This document shows positions 1 through 6,574 of a stretch of 11,529 nt of DNA, one piece after another. The stretch is from Gammaproteobacteria bacterium (GTDB taxonomy: Bacteria; Pseudomonadota; Gammaproteobacteria; Steroidobacterales; JACDCP01): NCBI GenBank assembly GCA_013817465.1, contig JACDCP010000073.1:1-11529 (forward strand), read 5' to 3'. How positions within the stretch are numbered: position 1 is the stretch's first letter; each line of letters starts with the position of its first letter. Below the pieces are notes generated by a model that saw nothing but the letters and a program-made list of their open reading frames with translations, made no database searches and was not told where the DNA came from. A program made the position numbers and the translations under genes.

Positions 1-694
1 GGCCATCGACTGTCAGCGCGCCGGCGAGAATCGCGCTCGACAACAGCGTTTCGGCGGCGAACAGGCCCTCGATCGCCAGCGCGGCGCTCGCCTGGGTGCC
101 ATTCAGCAGCGCGAGCCCCTCCTTCGCTTCGAGCGCGACCGGCTCGCAACCGGCGGCCGCGAGCACATCCGTGCCGCTCAACAGCCGGCCTTCGTGCCTC
201 GCCTCACCCTCGCCGATCAGTGCCAGCGCCAGGTGCGCGAGAGGCGCCAGATCGCCTGAAGCGCCCACCGAGCCTTTCGCTGGAATCATCGGGATCACGT
301 CGTGGGTGAGCAGCGCGAGCAGCGTATCGACCGCCAGCGGCTGAATGCCCGAGCAGCCGGCCGCAAGGCTGTTGGCCTTGAGCAGCATCATGCGCCGCAC
401 GATCGGATCGGCGAGCGGCTCGCCGATGCCGCAGGCATGGCTGCGAACGAGGTTGTACTGGAGCTGCCTGACCTGATCGGGGGCAATCTGCCGATCGGCG
501 AAGGCGCCGAAGCCCGTGTTGACGCCGTAGCAGATACGCCCGCTCCGGATCGCTTCGCGAACCTTTGCCACGCTTTGATCCATGCGTTTCCGCGCCGCCT
601 CCGCGAGAAAAGCCTGCGGGCGGCGGGATTCGAATTCCGCCAGATCGGCAAGCGTCAGACTTTCTCCGGTAAGCTCGAGCCCTTCGTCGCTCAT
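1..694 (-). CDS. hutH: Histidine ammonia-lyase (HutH), N-terminal part, cut by the left window edge
   Basis: Catalyses the first step of histidine degradation, L-histidine to trans-urocanate plus ammonia, in the cytoplasm. I translated the minus strand from the ATG at 694-692; it stays open for 231 codons to the edge, a little under half of the usual ~510 residues. Family hallmarks are visible: the catalytic Tyr loop YGVNTGFG (Tyr56), the Ala-Ser-Gly triad that cyclises into the MIO electrophile (residues 145-147 in GSVGASGDLAPLAH), and LLNGTQ (residues 196-201). The start overlaps the hutI stop as ATGA (694-691), so hutH is the second gene of a hutI-hutH unit and is probably translationally coupled. 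No strong ribosome binding site precedes it. The related phenylalanine/tyrosine ammonia-lyases share the MIO motif, but linkage to hutI, hutF and hutG settles the histidine assignment. Confidence 0.96.
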   Translation of the reverse strand, partial: MSDEGLELTGESLTLADLAEFESRRPQAFLAEAARKRMDQSVAKVREAIRSGRICYGVNTGFGAFADRQIAPDQVRQLQYNLVRSHACGIGEPLADPIVRRMMLLKANSLAAGCSGIQPLAVDTLLALLTHDVIPMIPAKGSVGASGDLAPLAHLALALIGEGEARHEGRLLSGTDVLAAAGCEPVALEAKEGLALLNGTQASAALAIEGLFAAETLLSSAILAGALTVDG

Positions 695-1869
695 ATGCGC
701 CGGCCTTCGATATAGACGGCGTCCGGCCTCAAGCCCCCGAGCTGGTACATCAGGAACTCGGGCGCGGGCAGATTCCAGAGCGTGAAGTTCGCGCGCTTGC
801 CGGTCGCCAGGCTGCCTACACAGTGCTCCTGTCCCAGTGCGCGAGCCGCGTGCAGTGTCACGCCCAACAATATCTCCTCCGGCTCGAGCCCGAACAGTGT
901 CGCGGCCATGTGCATCGCCGTGAGCAGGCTCGCCACCGGCGCGGAGCCGGGGTTGAGATCGCTCGCCACCGCCATGGGGACACCGCGCGCGCGCAACGCC
1001 GCGACCGGCGGCTTGCGTGTCTCGCGCAGAAAGTAGAACGCAGTCGGCAGCAGCACAGCCACCGTGCCCGCAACCGCCATGGCCTCGATGGCCTCGGCAT
1101 CGGCGAATTCGAGATGATCGCAGGAGAGCGCCCCAAGCCTGGCTGCGAGGCGTGTGCCGCCCAGATTCGAGAGTTGCTCGCAGTGCGCCCGCAGCTCGAA
1201 ACCGAGCGCCTTCGCGCGCTCGAATATCAGGCGCAGATCGTCGAGATCGAAACCGATATCCTCGACGAAGATGTCCACGGCGCGCGCGAGGCCCTGCCTG
1301 GCTACCGCCGGCAGCATCGTGTCGACGATTTCCCGGACGTAGTCCGCCTTTGTCATCCCGCGCGGGACCGCGTGCGCACCGAGAAATGTTGGATAGATTT
1401 CCAGCGGCGTGCGGGCATCCAGCGCGGCGATCGCGCGCAGCATCCTGAGCTCCTCATTCAGCGACAGACCGTAGCCGCTCTTTATTTCCACGCTCGTCAC
1501 GCCTTCGCTCGCCAGGGCAGCGAGGCGCGGCAGCGTGGCCTCGACGAGCGCCGCTTCCGTCGCTCCGCGCACGGCTTCGACCGTGGAAAGGATGCCACCG
1601 CCGTTGCGCGCGATTTCCGCATAAGTGGCGCCCGCGAGCCTCATGAGATGTTCGCGCATGCGATCTCCCGCGTACAGCGCATGCGTGTGACAATCGATGA
1701 ATCCGGGCAGAACGACACGATCGCCGGCATCCACGACCTCCCGTGCCGGTCCGTGCGCATCGAGGGCGGCGATGCATCCATTGTGTACCGCGAGCGAGCG
1801 AGCGTCAGCGAGATGAGCATCGCCGTCCATCGGGTACAATCGGGCGTTTTCGATCATCAGGTCGTACAT
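691..1869 (-). CDS. hutI: Imidazolonepropionase (HutI)
   Basis: Hydrolyses 4-imidazolone-5-propionate to N-formimidoyl-L-glutamate, the third step of histidine degradation. The 392-residue product has the usual family length (about 400) and the amidohydrolase metal-site pattern: HTH at residues 61-63 in FIDCHTHALYAGDR, His229 in RAHCEQLSNLGG, and Asp304 in ASDLNPGS. Further family segments are EIKSGYGL (128-134), TFLGAHAVP (161-169), DHLE (251-254) and AVLLPTAFYFL (271-281). Most proteobacterial homologues I recall have HAEQ where this has HCEQ; this should be tolerated. The first ATG lies only 14 bases from the divergent hutF start and has no clear Shine-Dalgarno sequence. Met5 is an alternative start, also without one. 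The stop overlaps the hutH start. Confidence 0.97.
   Translation of the reverse strand: MYDLMIENARLYPMDGDAHLADARSLAVHNGCIAALDAHGPAREVVDAGDRVVLPGFIDCHTHALYAGDRMREHLMRLAGATYAEIARNGGGILSTVEAVRGATEAALVEATLPRLAALASEGVTSVEIKSGYGLSLNEELRMLRAIAALDARTPLEIYPTFLGAHAVPRGMTKADYVREIVDTMLPAVARQGLARAVDIFVEDIGFDLDDLRLIFERAKALGFELRAHCEQLSNLGGTRLAARLGALSCDHLEFADAEAIEAMAVAGTVAVLLPTAFYFLRETRKPPVAALRARGVPMAVASDLNPGSAPVASLLTAMHMAATLFGLEPEEILLGVTLHAARALGQEHCVGSLATGKRANFTLWNLPAPEFLMYQLGGLRPDAVYIEGRRI
1835..1840 (+). promoter_or_regulatory. Possible -10 element for hutFG inside the 5' end of hutI
   Basis: TACAAT on the plus strand matches TATAAT at five of six positions and lies 43 bases before the hutF ATG, giving a predicted leader of roughly 35 nt. 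No good -35 hexamer stands 16-18 bases upstream, so an activator or an alternative sigma factor would be required, or the match is chance. I found no palindrome resembling a HutC operator here. Confidence 0.2.
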
Positions 1870-1878
1870 GCGCGAGTG

Positions 1879-1907
1879 AGGGTATGCGCGAGTCGCTCGT
1901 CTTTCAA
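1879..1907 (-). promoter_or_regulatory. Possible hutIH promoter inside the 5' end of hutF
   Basis: On the minus strand TTGAAA (1907-1902, five of six matches to TTGACA) is followed after exactly 17 bases by TACCCT (1884-1879, three of six matches to TATAAT). Transcription would begin only a few bases before the hutI ATG at 1869, giving a nearly leaderless message, which fits the absence of a Shine-Dalgarno sequence. The -35 element lies in hutF coding sequence and the -10 abuts the hutF start codon, so expression of the two units would interfere at this spot. This is pattern matching only. Confidence 0.3.
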
Positions 1908-3236
1908 CATGTCCTGACGCCTGCCGGCCTCGCTGCCCGCCAGCGCATTCGCATCGGCGCCGACGGCCTGATCGTTGTGATCGAAGCCGCCGGCGACGCC
2001 GAAGCCGATGGCTATCTGGCCGTCCCCGGCATGCCGAACGCGCACAGCCATTGTTTTCAACGCGCCATGGCCGGCTATGGCGAAGCGGCGAGCGGTAAGG
2101 ACTCGTTCTGGACCTGGCGCGAGACCATGTATGCGCTGGCGCGACGCATCACACCGGACGATCTCTACGCGATTGCCTGCCAGGCATACGCCGACATGTT
2201 GCGCGGCGGTTTCACGAGCGTGGGCGAATTTCATTATCTGCATCATCTGCCGGACGGCGAGCGTTCGCCGGCCATGGCCGAGGCAGTGATCGCAGCCGCG
2301 CGTTACACCGGCATCCGGCTCATCATGTTGCCGGTCCTGTATATGCGCGGCGGATTCGGCCATGAGCCATTGCCCGGGCAGCGGCGCTTTGTGCATTCGA
2401 GTGTCGCCGAGTTCTGTGAGCTGCTCGGAGCAGTCAGGGAGACTGGCACGCCCTGCGGCGTCGCTCCGCATTCCCTGCGCGCCGTGCCAGCGGAAACTCT
2501 CGCTGAGCTGGTGGGCCGCGCGCGCGCCATGCTCGGTCCCGAATGCCCGGTGCACATGCACGTCGCGGAGCAGACGAAAGAAGTGGAGGAGTGCCTCGTC
2601 GCGCACGGAACGACGCCGCTGAGACTCCTTGTGGACAGCGTCGACCTCGACGGACATTGGAATCTTGTGCATGCAACGCATGCCGATGAACAGGAGCTGC
2701 GGCTGATACGGCAGAGTGGCGCGCGCGTCGTTATCTGTCCGTTGACCGAGGCCTACCTCGGCGACGGCGTTTTTCCGGCCGGGGCATTTCTGAGCGCCGG
2801 TGGCCAGGTCGCCATCGGCTCCGACAGCAATGCGCGCATCGATGCACTCGAGGAGTTGAGGCTGCTGGAATACGGGCAGCGGCTGACGCTTCGCAAACGC
2901 GCCTGCCTGGCCGATGCGGACGGCATCGGCATACCTATGTGGGCGCATATTGCCGCCGCGGGGGCAGAGGCGCTGCATGAACCGGTCGGATCGCTGGCGG
3001 CAGGCAAACGCGCCGATATCGTGGTGTTCGATGCGATGGAGTCGCCGCTGCGCGGGCCCGCGCCGCAAAGGGCCATGGACGCGCTGCTCACGGGCGGATC
3101 TGCGCGCAACATTCGCGACGTCTACGTGGGCGGCGAGCGTCGCGTCGCGGACGGCCGGACCGTCGCGGCTGACGTGATCGGCGAGCGCTTTGCCGCCGCC
3201 GTCGATCGCCTGCTGCGAAGCCGGCCGGAAGGATGA
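1884..3236 (+). CDS. hutF: Formimidoylglutamate deiminase (HutF)
   Basis: Deiminates N-formimidoyl-L-glutamate to N-formyl-L-glutamate and ammonia, committing the cell to the five-step histidine pathway. The start chosen is ATG 1884, giving 450 residues, matching the known family length of about 450. The frame is open further upstream, but that would add a tail antisense to hutI. The purine-rich GTGAGGG just before the ATG is closer than ideal. Zinc-site and catalytic residues of this amidohydrolase are in place: HSH at 54-56 (PNAHSHCFQRAM), His226 and Glu229 in HMHVAEQ, His263 in LVHATH, and Asp314 in GSDSNA. The C-terminal GSLAAGKRADIVVFD (369-383) is the usual amidohydrolase end strand. 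It overlaps hutG by ATGA. Confidence 0.96.
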   Translation: MRESLVFQHVLTPAGLAARQRIRIGADGLIVVIEAAGDAEADGYLAVPGMPNAHSHCFQRAMAGYGEAASGKDSFWTWRETMYALARRITPDDLYAIACQAYADMLRGGFTSVGEFHYLHHLPDGERSPAMAEAVIAAARYTGIRLIMLPVLYMRGGFGHEPLPGQRRFVHSSVAEFCELLGAVRETGTPCGVAPHSLRAVPAETLAELVGRARAMLGPECPVHMHVAEQTKEVEECLVAHGTTPLRLLVDSVDLDGHWNLVHATHADEQELRLIRQSGARVVICPLTEAYLGDGVFPAGAFLSAGGQVAIGSDSNARIDALEELRLLEYGQRLTLRKRACLADADGIGIPMWAHIAAAGAEALHEPVGSLAAGKRADIVVFDAMESPLRGPAPQRAMDALLTGGSARNIRDVYVGGERRVADGRTVAADVIGERFAAAVDRLLRSRPEG

Positions 3237-4060
3237 CCAACCCGTTCGTGCATCTTGCGCCGCAGGGTGAGGAACAACCGGTGCTCGTCAGCATTCCGCA
3301 CACAGGCACGCAGGTTCCCCGCCACATTGCCGCCACTTTCGCTTCGGAGGCGATGCGCCGCCTGCCGATGACGGACTGGCACCTGCACCGGCTGTACGAT
3401 TTTCTGCCTCAGCTCGGCATCGACGTCCTGCATGCGACATACAGCCGCTTCGTCATCGATCTCAACCGGCCGCCGGAGCCGAAGGCCTTGTACCCCGGCC
3501 GTTTCGAGACCGGGCTCGTGGCTGAACGCACATTTCAGGGTGAAACGATTCATGCGGTGGCGCCTGATGCGACCGAGATCGAGGCTCGCAAGTCCCGTTA
3601 CTACGAGCCGTACCATGCGCGGCTTGCCGCGCTGCTGGAAAACAAGCGTCGGCGCTTCGGCCGGGCAGTCCTGATCGACGCGCACAGCGTCGCATCCGCG
3701 CCGAGCCTGCTGCACGGCGCACTCGAGCGCGAGATTTATCTGGGCGACCGCGACGGGGCGACCTGCCTGCCATGGTTCAGAGAATTTTTCGAGGAGGCCT
3801 TCGCGAAAACCGGTTTGACCGTGTCGCTCAATGAGCCTTACAAAGGCGGGTACACGACCGACCATTATGGGCGGTTGCCGGGCATCGATGCGCTACAGAT
3901 CGAAATGTGCCAGCGCGTCTACATGGACGAGAATAATCCCGCGGCCGCGCTCGAGCAGCCGCGCTTCGAAGCAACGCGCCGCCTGCTGCGCGAGATTTTT
4001 CAGCGTTTAGTGCACAAGCTTGCAGCGAGCGCCGTCCCCTCTCCTTCAGCAAGCGGGTAG
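3233..4060 (+). CDS. hutG: N-formylglutamate amidohydrolase (HutG)
   Basis: Cleaves N-formyl-L-glutamate to L-glutamate and formate, the last step of the pathway begun by HutF. The 275-residue product fits the N-formylglutamate amidohydrolase family (FGase). Conserved segments visible are SIPHTGTQVP (20-29), MTDWHLHRLYDF (46-57), RFVIDLNRPPEP (72-83), LIDAHSV (147-153) and the GGYTTDHYGRLPGIDALQIEM stretch (205-225), whose His and Glu residues are of the kind expected in this metallohydrolase. This is the deformylase type, not the unrelated formiminoglutamase that also bears the hutG name; pairing with hutF supports that. The ATG overlaps the hutF stop, indicating coupled translation. The last ten or so residues (Ala/Ser/Pro-rich) are encoded by DNA that also forms an inverted repeat. 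Confidence 0.95.
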   Translation: MTNPFVHLAPQGEEQPVLVSIPHTGTQVPRHIAATFASEAMRRLPMTDWHLHRLYDFLPQLGIDVLHATYSRFVIDLNRPPEPKALYPGRFETGLVAERTFQGETIHAVAPDATEIEARKSRYYEPYHARLAALLENKRRRFGRAVLIDAHSVASAPSLLHGALEREIYLGDRDGATCLPWFREFFEEAFAKTGLTVSLNEPYKGGYTTDHYGRLPGIDALQIEMCQRVYMDENNPAAALEQPRFEATRRLLREIFQRLVHKLAASAVPSPSASG

Positions 4061-4071
4061 GAGCGAGGGGA
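4035..4071. terminator. Inverted repeat at a convergent gene end, possible bidirectional terminator
   Basis: TCCCCTCTCC (4035-4044) can pair with GGAG-CG-AGGGGA (4060-4071): ten base pairs with a two-base bulge around a 15-base loop. It covers the hutG stop codon and ends seven bases before the stop of the convergent lipoprotein gene. No T run follows on either strand, so it is not a canonical intrinsic terminator. Position is the main argument for a role in 3'-end formation. Confidence 0.35.
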
Positions 4072-4077
4072 CATGCT

Positions 4078-4998
4078 TCACTCCATCGGCTTGCGAAAAC
4101 GCAGCGTCATGCGGTCGCTTTCACCGATCGCCGCGTAGCGCTCCCGATCCTGGTCCTTCAGGCGAAAGGATGGCGGCAGTGTCCAGACGCCTTCCTCGTA
4201 ATCCTTGGTGTCTTTCGGATTGGCGTTGATCTCTGACGAGGCCGCAAGCTCAAAGCCGATCTGTTCCGCAAGTTCGATGACGTGCCGCTCCGGCACATAA
4301 CCACGGGGTGCGCTTTCCGCTACGTTCCAGCCCGGTTCGCCGCGATGCTGCACCACGCCGAATACTCCGCCCGGCTTCAGCACGTCGTAGGCCGCCCTGT
4401 AGACCGTTTCCTCGACGCCGGCCTCGATCCAGTTGTGCGTGTTGCGGAAGGTGAGGACCACGTCCGCCGAGCCCGGCTCGCCAAGCGCGATCTGATCCGG
4501 CGGCGCGAGCGGGATGACCTCCACGCGGTCGTAGATTTCCGGCTCGGCCTCGAGCAGCTCCATGAATTTGGCGTGGATGCCGGCGCGGTACTCCGGCTCT
4601 GCACCGGCTCCGAAGCTCGCCGCCACCAGTTTGCCGCGCTCGCGGAGAAAAGGTGCCAGGATTTCCGTGTACCATCCTGAGCCCGGCCACAGCTCGACGA
4701 CCGTCATGTGGTCTGCGATCTGGAAGAATTCGAGCGTCTGCGCGGGATGCCGGTATTCATCCCGGGCGCGCGCCTCCGCCGAGCGATGCTCGCCGCCCAC
4801 CGCCGCCGCAAGCGCCTCGTCCGGCAGCCGATTCGGATCCAGGATTGCTCGCTCGGCCGGCGATGTTTTCTCTTCGATCGGCGCCGTATGCTCCTCGGCC
4901 GGCGGCGAGGCGGTCGCGGGTTCCGCATCCTCGCGATCGGCGCAGGCCTGCAATGCCCAGGCGGCCAGTGCTAAAATCGCCATCCGCACAAGCTTCAT
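4078..4998 (-). CDS. Lipoprotein with a SAM-methyltransferase-like fold (COG4798-type)
   Basis: Predicted exported lipoprotein of 306 residues. The N-terminus MKLVRMAILALAAWALQAC has a basic start, a hydrophobic core and a lipobox LQAC with Cys19 as the lipidated residue. Residues 20-50 form a Pro/Ala/Glu-rich linker. The remainder resembles the class I methyltransferase fold: motif I-like VVELWPGSGWYTEILAP (100-116) with a GxG loop, then SADVVLTFRNTHNWI (177-191) and YDVLKPGGVFGVVQHR (204-219). The family is known to me as predicted methyltransferases that commonly carry signal peptides; substrate and activity are not established. A good Shine-Dalgarno AGGAG at 5013-5009 lies ten bases before the ATG and confirms the start. 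It is convergent with hutG and divergent from the reductase gene, so apparently monocistronic. The fold call is fairly sure, the enzymatic role is not. Confidence 0.85.
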   Translation of the reverse strand: MKLVRMAILALAAWALQACADREDAEPATASPPAEEHTAPIEEKTSPAERAILDPNRLPDEALAAAVGGEHRSAEARARDEYRHPAQTLEFFQIADHMTVVELWPGSGWYTEILAPFLRERGKLVAASFGAGAEPEYRAGIHAKFMELLEAEPEIYDRVEVIPLAPPDQIALGEPGSADVVLTFRNTHNWIEAGVEETVYRAAYDVLKPGGVFGVVQHRGEPGWNVAESAPRGYVPERHVIELAEQIGFELAASSEINANPKDTKDYEEGVWTLPPSFRLKDQDRERYAAIGESDRMTLRFRKPME

Positions 4999-5055
4999 GT
5001 TCTTATCTCTCCTCGTGAACTATCCGATCACCGGGCGAACATCCCGCAACGGTCC

Positions 5056-5086
5056 ACTATAGCAGCGGCGCAGGACGGATTACCAA
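5056..5086 (-). promoter_or_regulatory. Possible promoter of the methyltransferase-like lipoprotein gene
   Basis: On the minus strand TTGGTA (5086-5081, four of six matches to the -35 consensus) and TATAGT (5061-5056, five of six to the -10 consensus) are separated by 19 bases, slightly long. The predicted leader is about 50 nt and ends with the AGGAG ribosome binding site at 5013-5009. The 91-base gap also has to hold the promoter of the divergent reductase gene, for which I see no convincing hexamer pair. Confidence 0.3.
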
Positions 5087-5089
5087 CCG

Positions 5090-5824
5090 ATGCACTGGAA
5101 CACGTTTCCGCTGCGGCTCGAGGCCGCCCGCAAGGTGACGCCGAGCATCCTGCATCTCGAGTTCGCACGCGCAGACGGCGAGACATTCGAGTTTACGCCC
5201 GGCCAGTTCATCAACATTCATTTCGAGCACGAGGGCCATCCGGTGCATCGCAGCTACAGCGTGGCGAACTCGCCCGAAGTGGCCGATACCATCCAGATTG
5301 CAGCGTCGCCCGTGCAAGACGGGCTGGCGACGCGTTTGTTGTTCGGGCTGAAGCCCGGTGATGAGATTGCGAGCAGCGGCCCGTACGGTCGATTCGTGCT
5401 GCGCGATGATCCGCCCTGCCGTTACGTGCTTGCCGGAACCGGCACCGGCGTCACGCCCTATCGTGCCATGCTGCCCGAGCTCGAGCGGCGCCTCGATAAC
5501 GGTTACAGCGCCGACCTGCTGCTCGGTGTCTGGAATCCCGACGAGTTGCTCTACGGCGGGGATTTTCTCGCCGTGGCGGAACGCTGCGACAGGTTCCATT
5601 TCCATGCCTGCTACAGCCGCGCGGTGTCGGATGACCCGCAACCCTTCGAGACGCGCGGCTACGTGCAATCGCGTTTCGCCGCGCTCGATCTCGATCCGCA
5701 GTCCGACATCATCTATCTGTGCGGCAACCCGAACATGATCGACCAGGCGATGGCCAGTCTCAAGGCGCTCGGCTTCCCGAGCGCGCGACTGCGGCGCGAG
5801 AAATACTTGTCCGCGCGCTCGTGA
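5090..5824 (+). CDS. Ferredoxin/flavodoxin-NADP+ reductase family flavoprotein
   Basis: FAD- and NAD(P)-binding oxidoreductase of 244 residues, likely moving electrons between NADPH and ferredoxin or flavodoxin in the cytoplasm. Domain order is typical: an FAD-binding barrel with PGQF (37-40) and the flavin-binding RSYS (54-57), SSGPYGRFVL (95-104), then an NADP-binding Rossmann domain with GTGTGVTPYRAML (116-128) and IYLCGNPNMIDQ (208-219). It ends in REKYLSARS. No 2Fe-2S cysteine cluster or extra domain is attached, which argues against phthalate-dioxygenase-type or hydroxylase reductases. Length and end resemble bacterial Fpr enzymes, but partner and cofactor preference cannot be read, so I leave the symbol blank. 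The ATG at 5090 is preceded by only a weak AGGA (5072-5075). Confidence 0.88.
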   Translation: MHWNTFPLRLEAARKVTPSILHLEFARADGETFEFTPGQFINIHFEHEGHPVHRSYSVANSPEVADTIQIAASPVQDGLATRLLFGLKPGDEIASSGPYGRFVLRDDPPCRYVLAGTGTGVTPYRAMLPELERRLDNGYSADLLLGVWNPDELLYGGDFLAVAERCDRFHFHACYSRAVSDDPQPFETRGYVQSRFAALDLDPQSDIIYLCGNPNMIDQAMASLKALGFPSARLRREKYLSARS

Positions 5825-5841
5825 CGCTTGCTCGTTCCAGG

Positions 5842-5871
5842 GCCTTTGTCATACTATTGTATGACAAAGGC
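5842..5871. promoter_or_regulatory. Perfect 13-bp inverted repeat, probable toxin-antitoxin operator
   Basis: GCCTTTGTCATAC (5842-5854) and GTATGACAAAGGC (5859-5871) are exact reverse complements around TATT (5855-5858). The repeat lies 14 bases before the antitoxin ATG. It contains the best -10-like hexamers of the short gap (TACTAT 5850s, TATTGT 5855-5860), so a protein bound here would block transcription. Ribbon-helix-helix antitoxins are known to bind such palindromes and repress their own operon. It could alternatively act as a hairpin after the reductase gene, but no T run follows. Confidence 0.65.
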
Positions 5872-5872
5872 T

Positions 5873-5878
5873 GGAGGT
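5873..5878 (+). promoter_or_regulatory. Strong ribosome binding site of the antitoxin gene
   Basis: GGAGGT stands seven bases before the ATG at 5886, a near-perfect Shine-Dalgarno at optimal spacing. The toxin gene downstream has none, which would favour synthesis of antitoxin over toxin. Confidence 0.75.
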
Positions 5879-5885
5879 GTGAAAG

Positions 5886-6146
5886 ATGCGTGTCAATGCC
5901 AGGCTGGACGAGGAAACCGGCCGAAAGCTGAGTTATCTGAAGCGGGCCGTCGGGCGCCCCGCGAGTGAGATTATCCGCTCGGCTATCGATGCCTATTACA
6001 ACCAGCTTCTTAAACGGGGGGCGAAGTCGGCCGAGCTGCTCACCGGTACAGGGTTCGTCGGTTGCGGTGAAGGCGATATCGATCTGTCCGTATCCTATAA
6101 AGGAGCATGGCTGAACGAACAGCATCGCAAGCATGGTCATCGCTGA
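5886..6146 (+). CDS. Ribbon-helix-helix (CopG-like) antitoxin of a PIN toxin pair
   Basis: Small DNA-binding antitoxin of 86 residues. The N-terminal half has the ribbon-helix-helix layout: a short strand MRVNARLD (1-8), helix EETGRKLSYLKRAVG (9-23), a turn, and helix PASEIIRSAIDAYYNQLLK (25-43). Residues 45-86 should be a flexible toxin-neutralising tail, with SYKGAWLNEQHRKHG (70-84) reminiscent of antitoxin segments that thread onto PIN toxins. The 3' end overlaps the toxin gene by 14 bases in another frame. The palindrome just upstream suggests autoregulation by the complex. It is VapB-like in arrangement, but I do not assign a VapB subtype. The short regulatory protein alone could be a CopG repressor; the partner gene makes the antitoxin reading much stronger. 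Confidence 0.85.
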   Translation: MRVNARLDEETGRKLSYLKRAVGRPASEIIRSAIDAYYNQLLKRGAKSAELLTGTGFVGCGEGDIDLSVSYKGAWLNEQHRKHGHR

Positions 6147-6555
6147 TACCGGCTTCTGGCTCGCCCTCGCGAACAGGAAGGACCTCCATTACGCGACCGC
6201 AAAGCTGCGCCTCAGTCAGTTGAAGGAAGGTCTCGTCACCACCTGGCCGGTGATGACCGAGACATGCCATCTTCTGCTGCATCGGCTGGGTGGCGACGCG
6301 CAGCGACGTTTCGTGCGCAGTTATTCGCTCGGTGCATTCGAAGTCTTCGACCTGGAATCCGGGCATGCCCGACGCATCGAAGCGTATATGCGCAAGTATG
6401 CCGATCTGCCGATGGATCTCGCCGACGCCTCGCTCGTGATCCTCGCCGAGCATCTGGGCCACGGGCGCATTCTCTCGACGGACGAACGCGACTTCAGAAC
6501 GTACCGCTTCAAGTCTCGCCGGCCGTTCGAGAATCTCTTCTTTTCGGATGATTGA
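6133..6555 (+). CDS. PIN-domain ribonuclease toxin (VapC-like)
   Basis: A 140-residue single-domain PIN protein, the expected toxin of the pair; such toxins are Mg-dependent RNases that usually cleave tRNA or rRNA. The acidic active-site set is intact: Asp5 in VIADTGFWLAL, Glu43 in VMTETCHLL, Asp95 and Asp98 in PMDLADASLV, and Asp117 in ILSTDERDF. The start at 6133 lies within the antitoxin gene and has no Shine-Dalgarno, so translation probably depends on ribosomes finishing the antitoxin. Nothing indicates decay, so the module looks functional. Its RNA target cannot be inferred from sequence. Confidence 0.9.
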   Translation: MVIADTGFWLALANRKDLHYATAKLRLSQLKEGLVTTWPVMTETCHLLLHRLGGDAQRRFVRSYSLGAFEVFDLESGHARRIEAYMRKYADLPMDLADASLVILAEHLGHGRILSTDERDFRTYRFKSRRPFENLFFSDD

Positions 6556-6574
6556 GCTGCCAGGCATCTTTGCG

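Noticed and set aside
823..1917. Long open frame on the plus strand, antisense to hutI
   Set aside because: Its product is Arg/His-rich without recognisable motifs, and it covers the well-supported hutI. Long antisense frames are expected in GC-rich DNA.
1860..1920. HutC-type operator between hutI and hutF
   Set aside because: I looked for a TGTATAxACA-like palindrome in the gap and its flanks and did not find one.
1857..3068. Open frame of about 400 codons on the minus strand, antisense to hutF
   Set aside because: hutF on the other strand has all catalytic motifs, and the antisense product resembles no family.
5842..5871. Perfect inverted repeat read as an intrinsic terminator of the reductase gene
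   Set aside because: No T run follows. Its place directly before a ribbon-helix-helix antitoxin fits an operator better.
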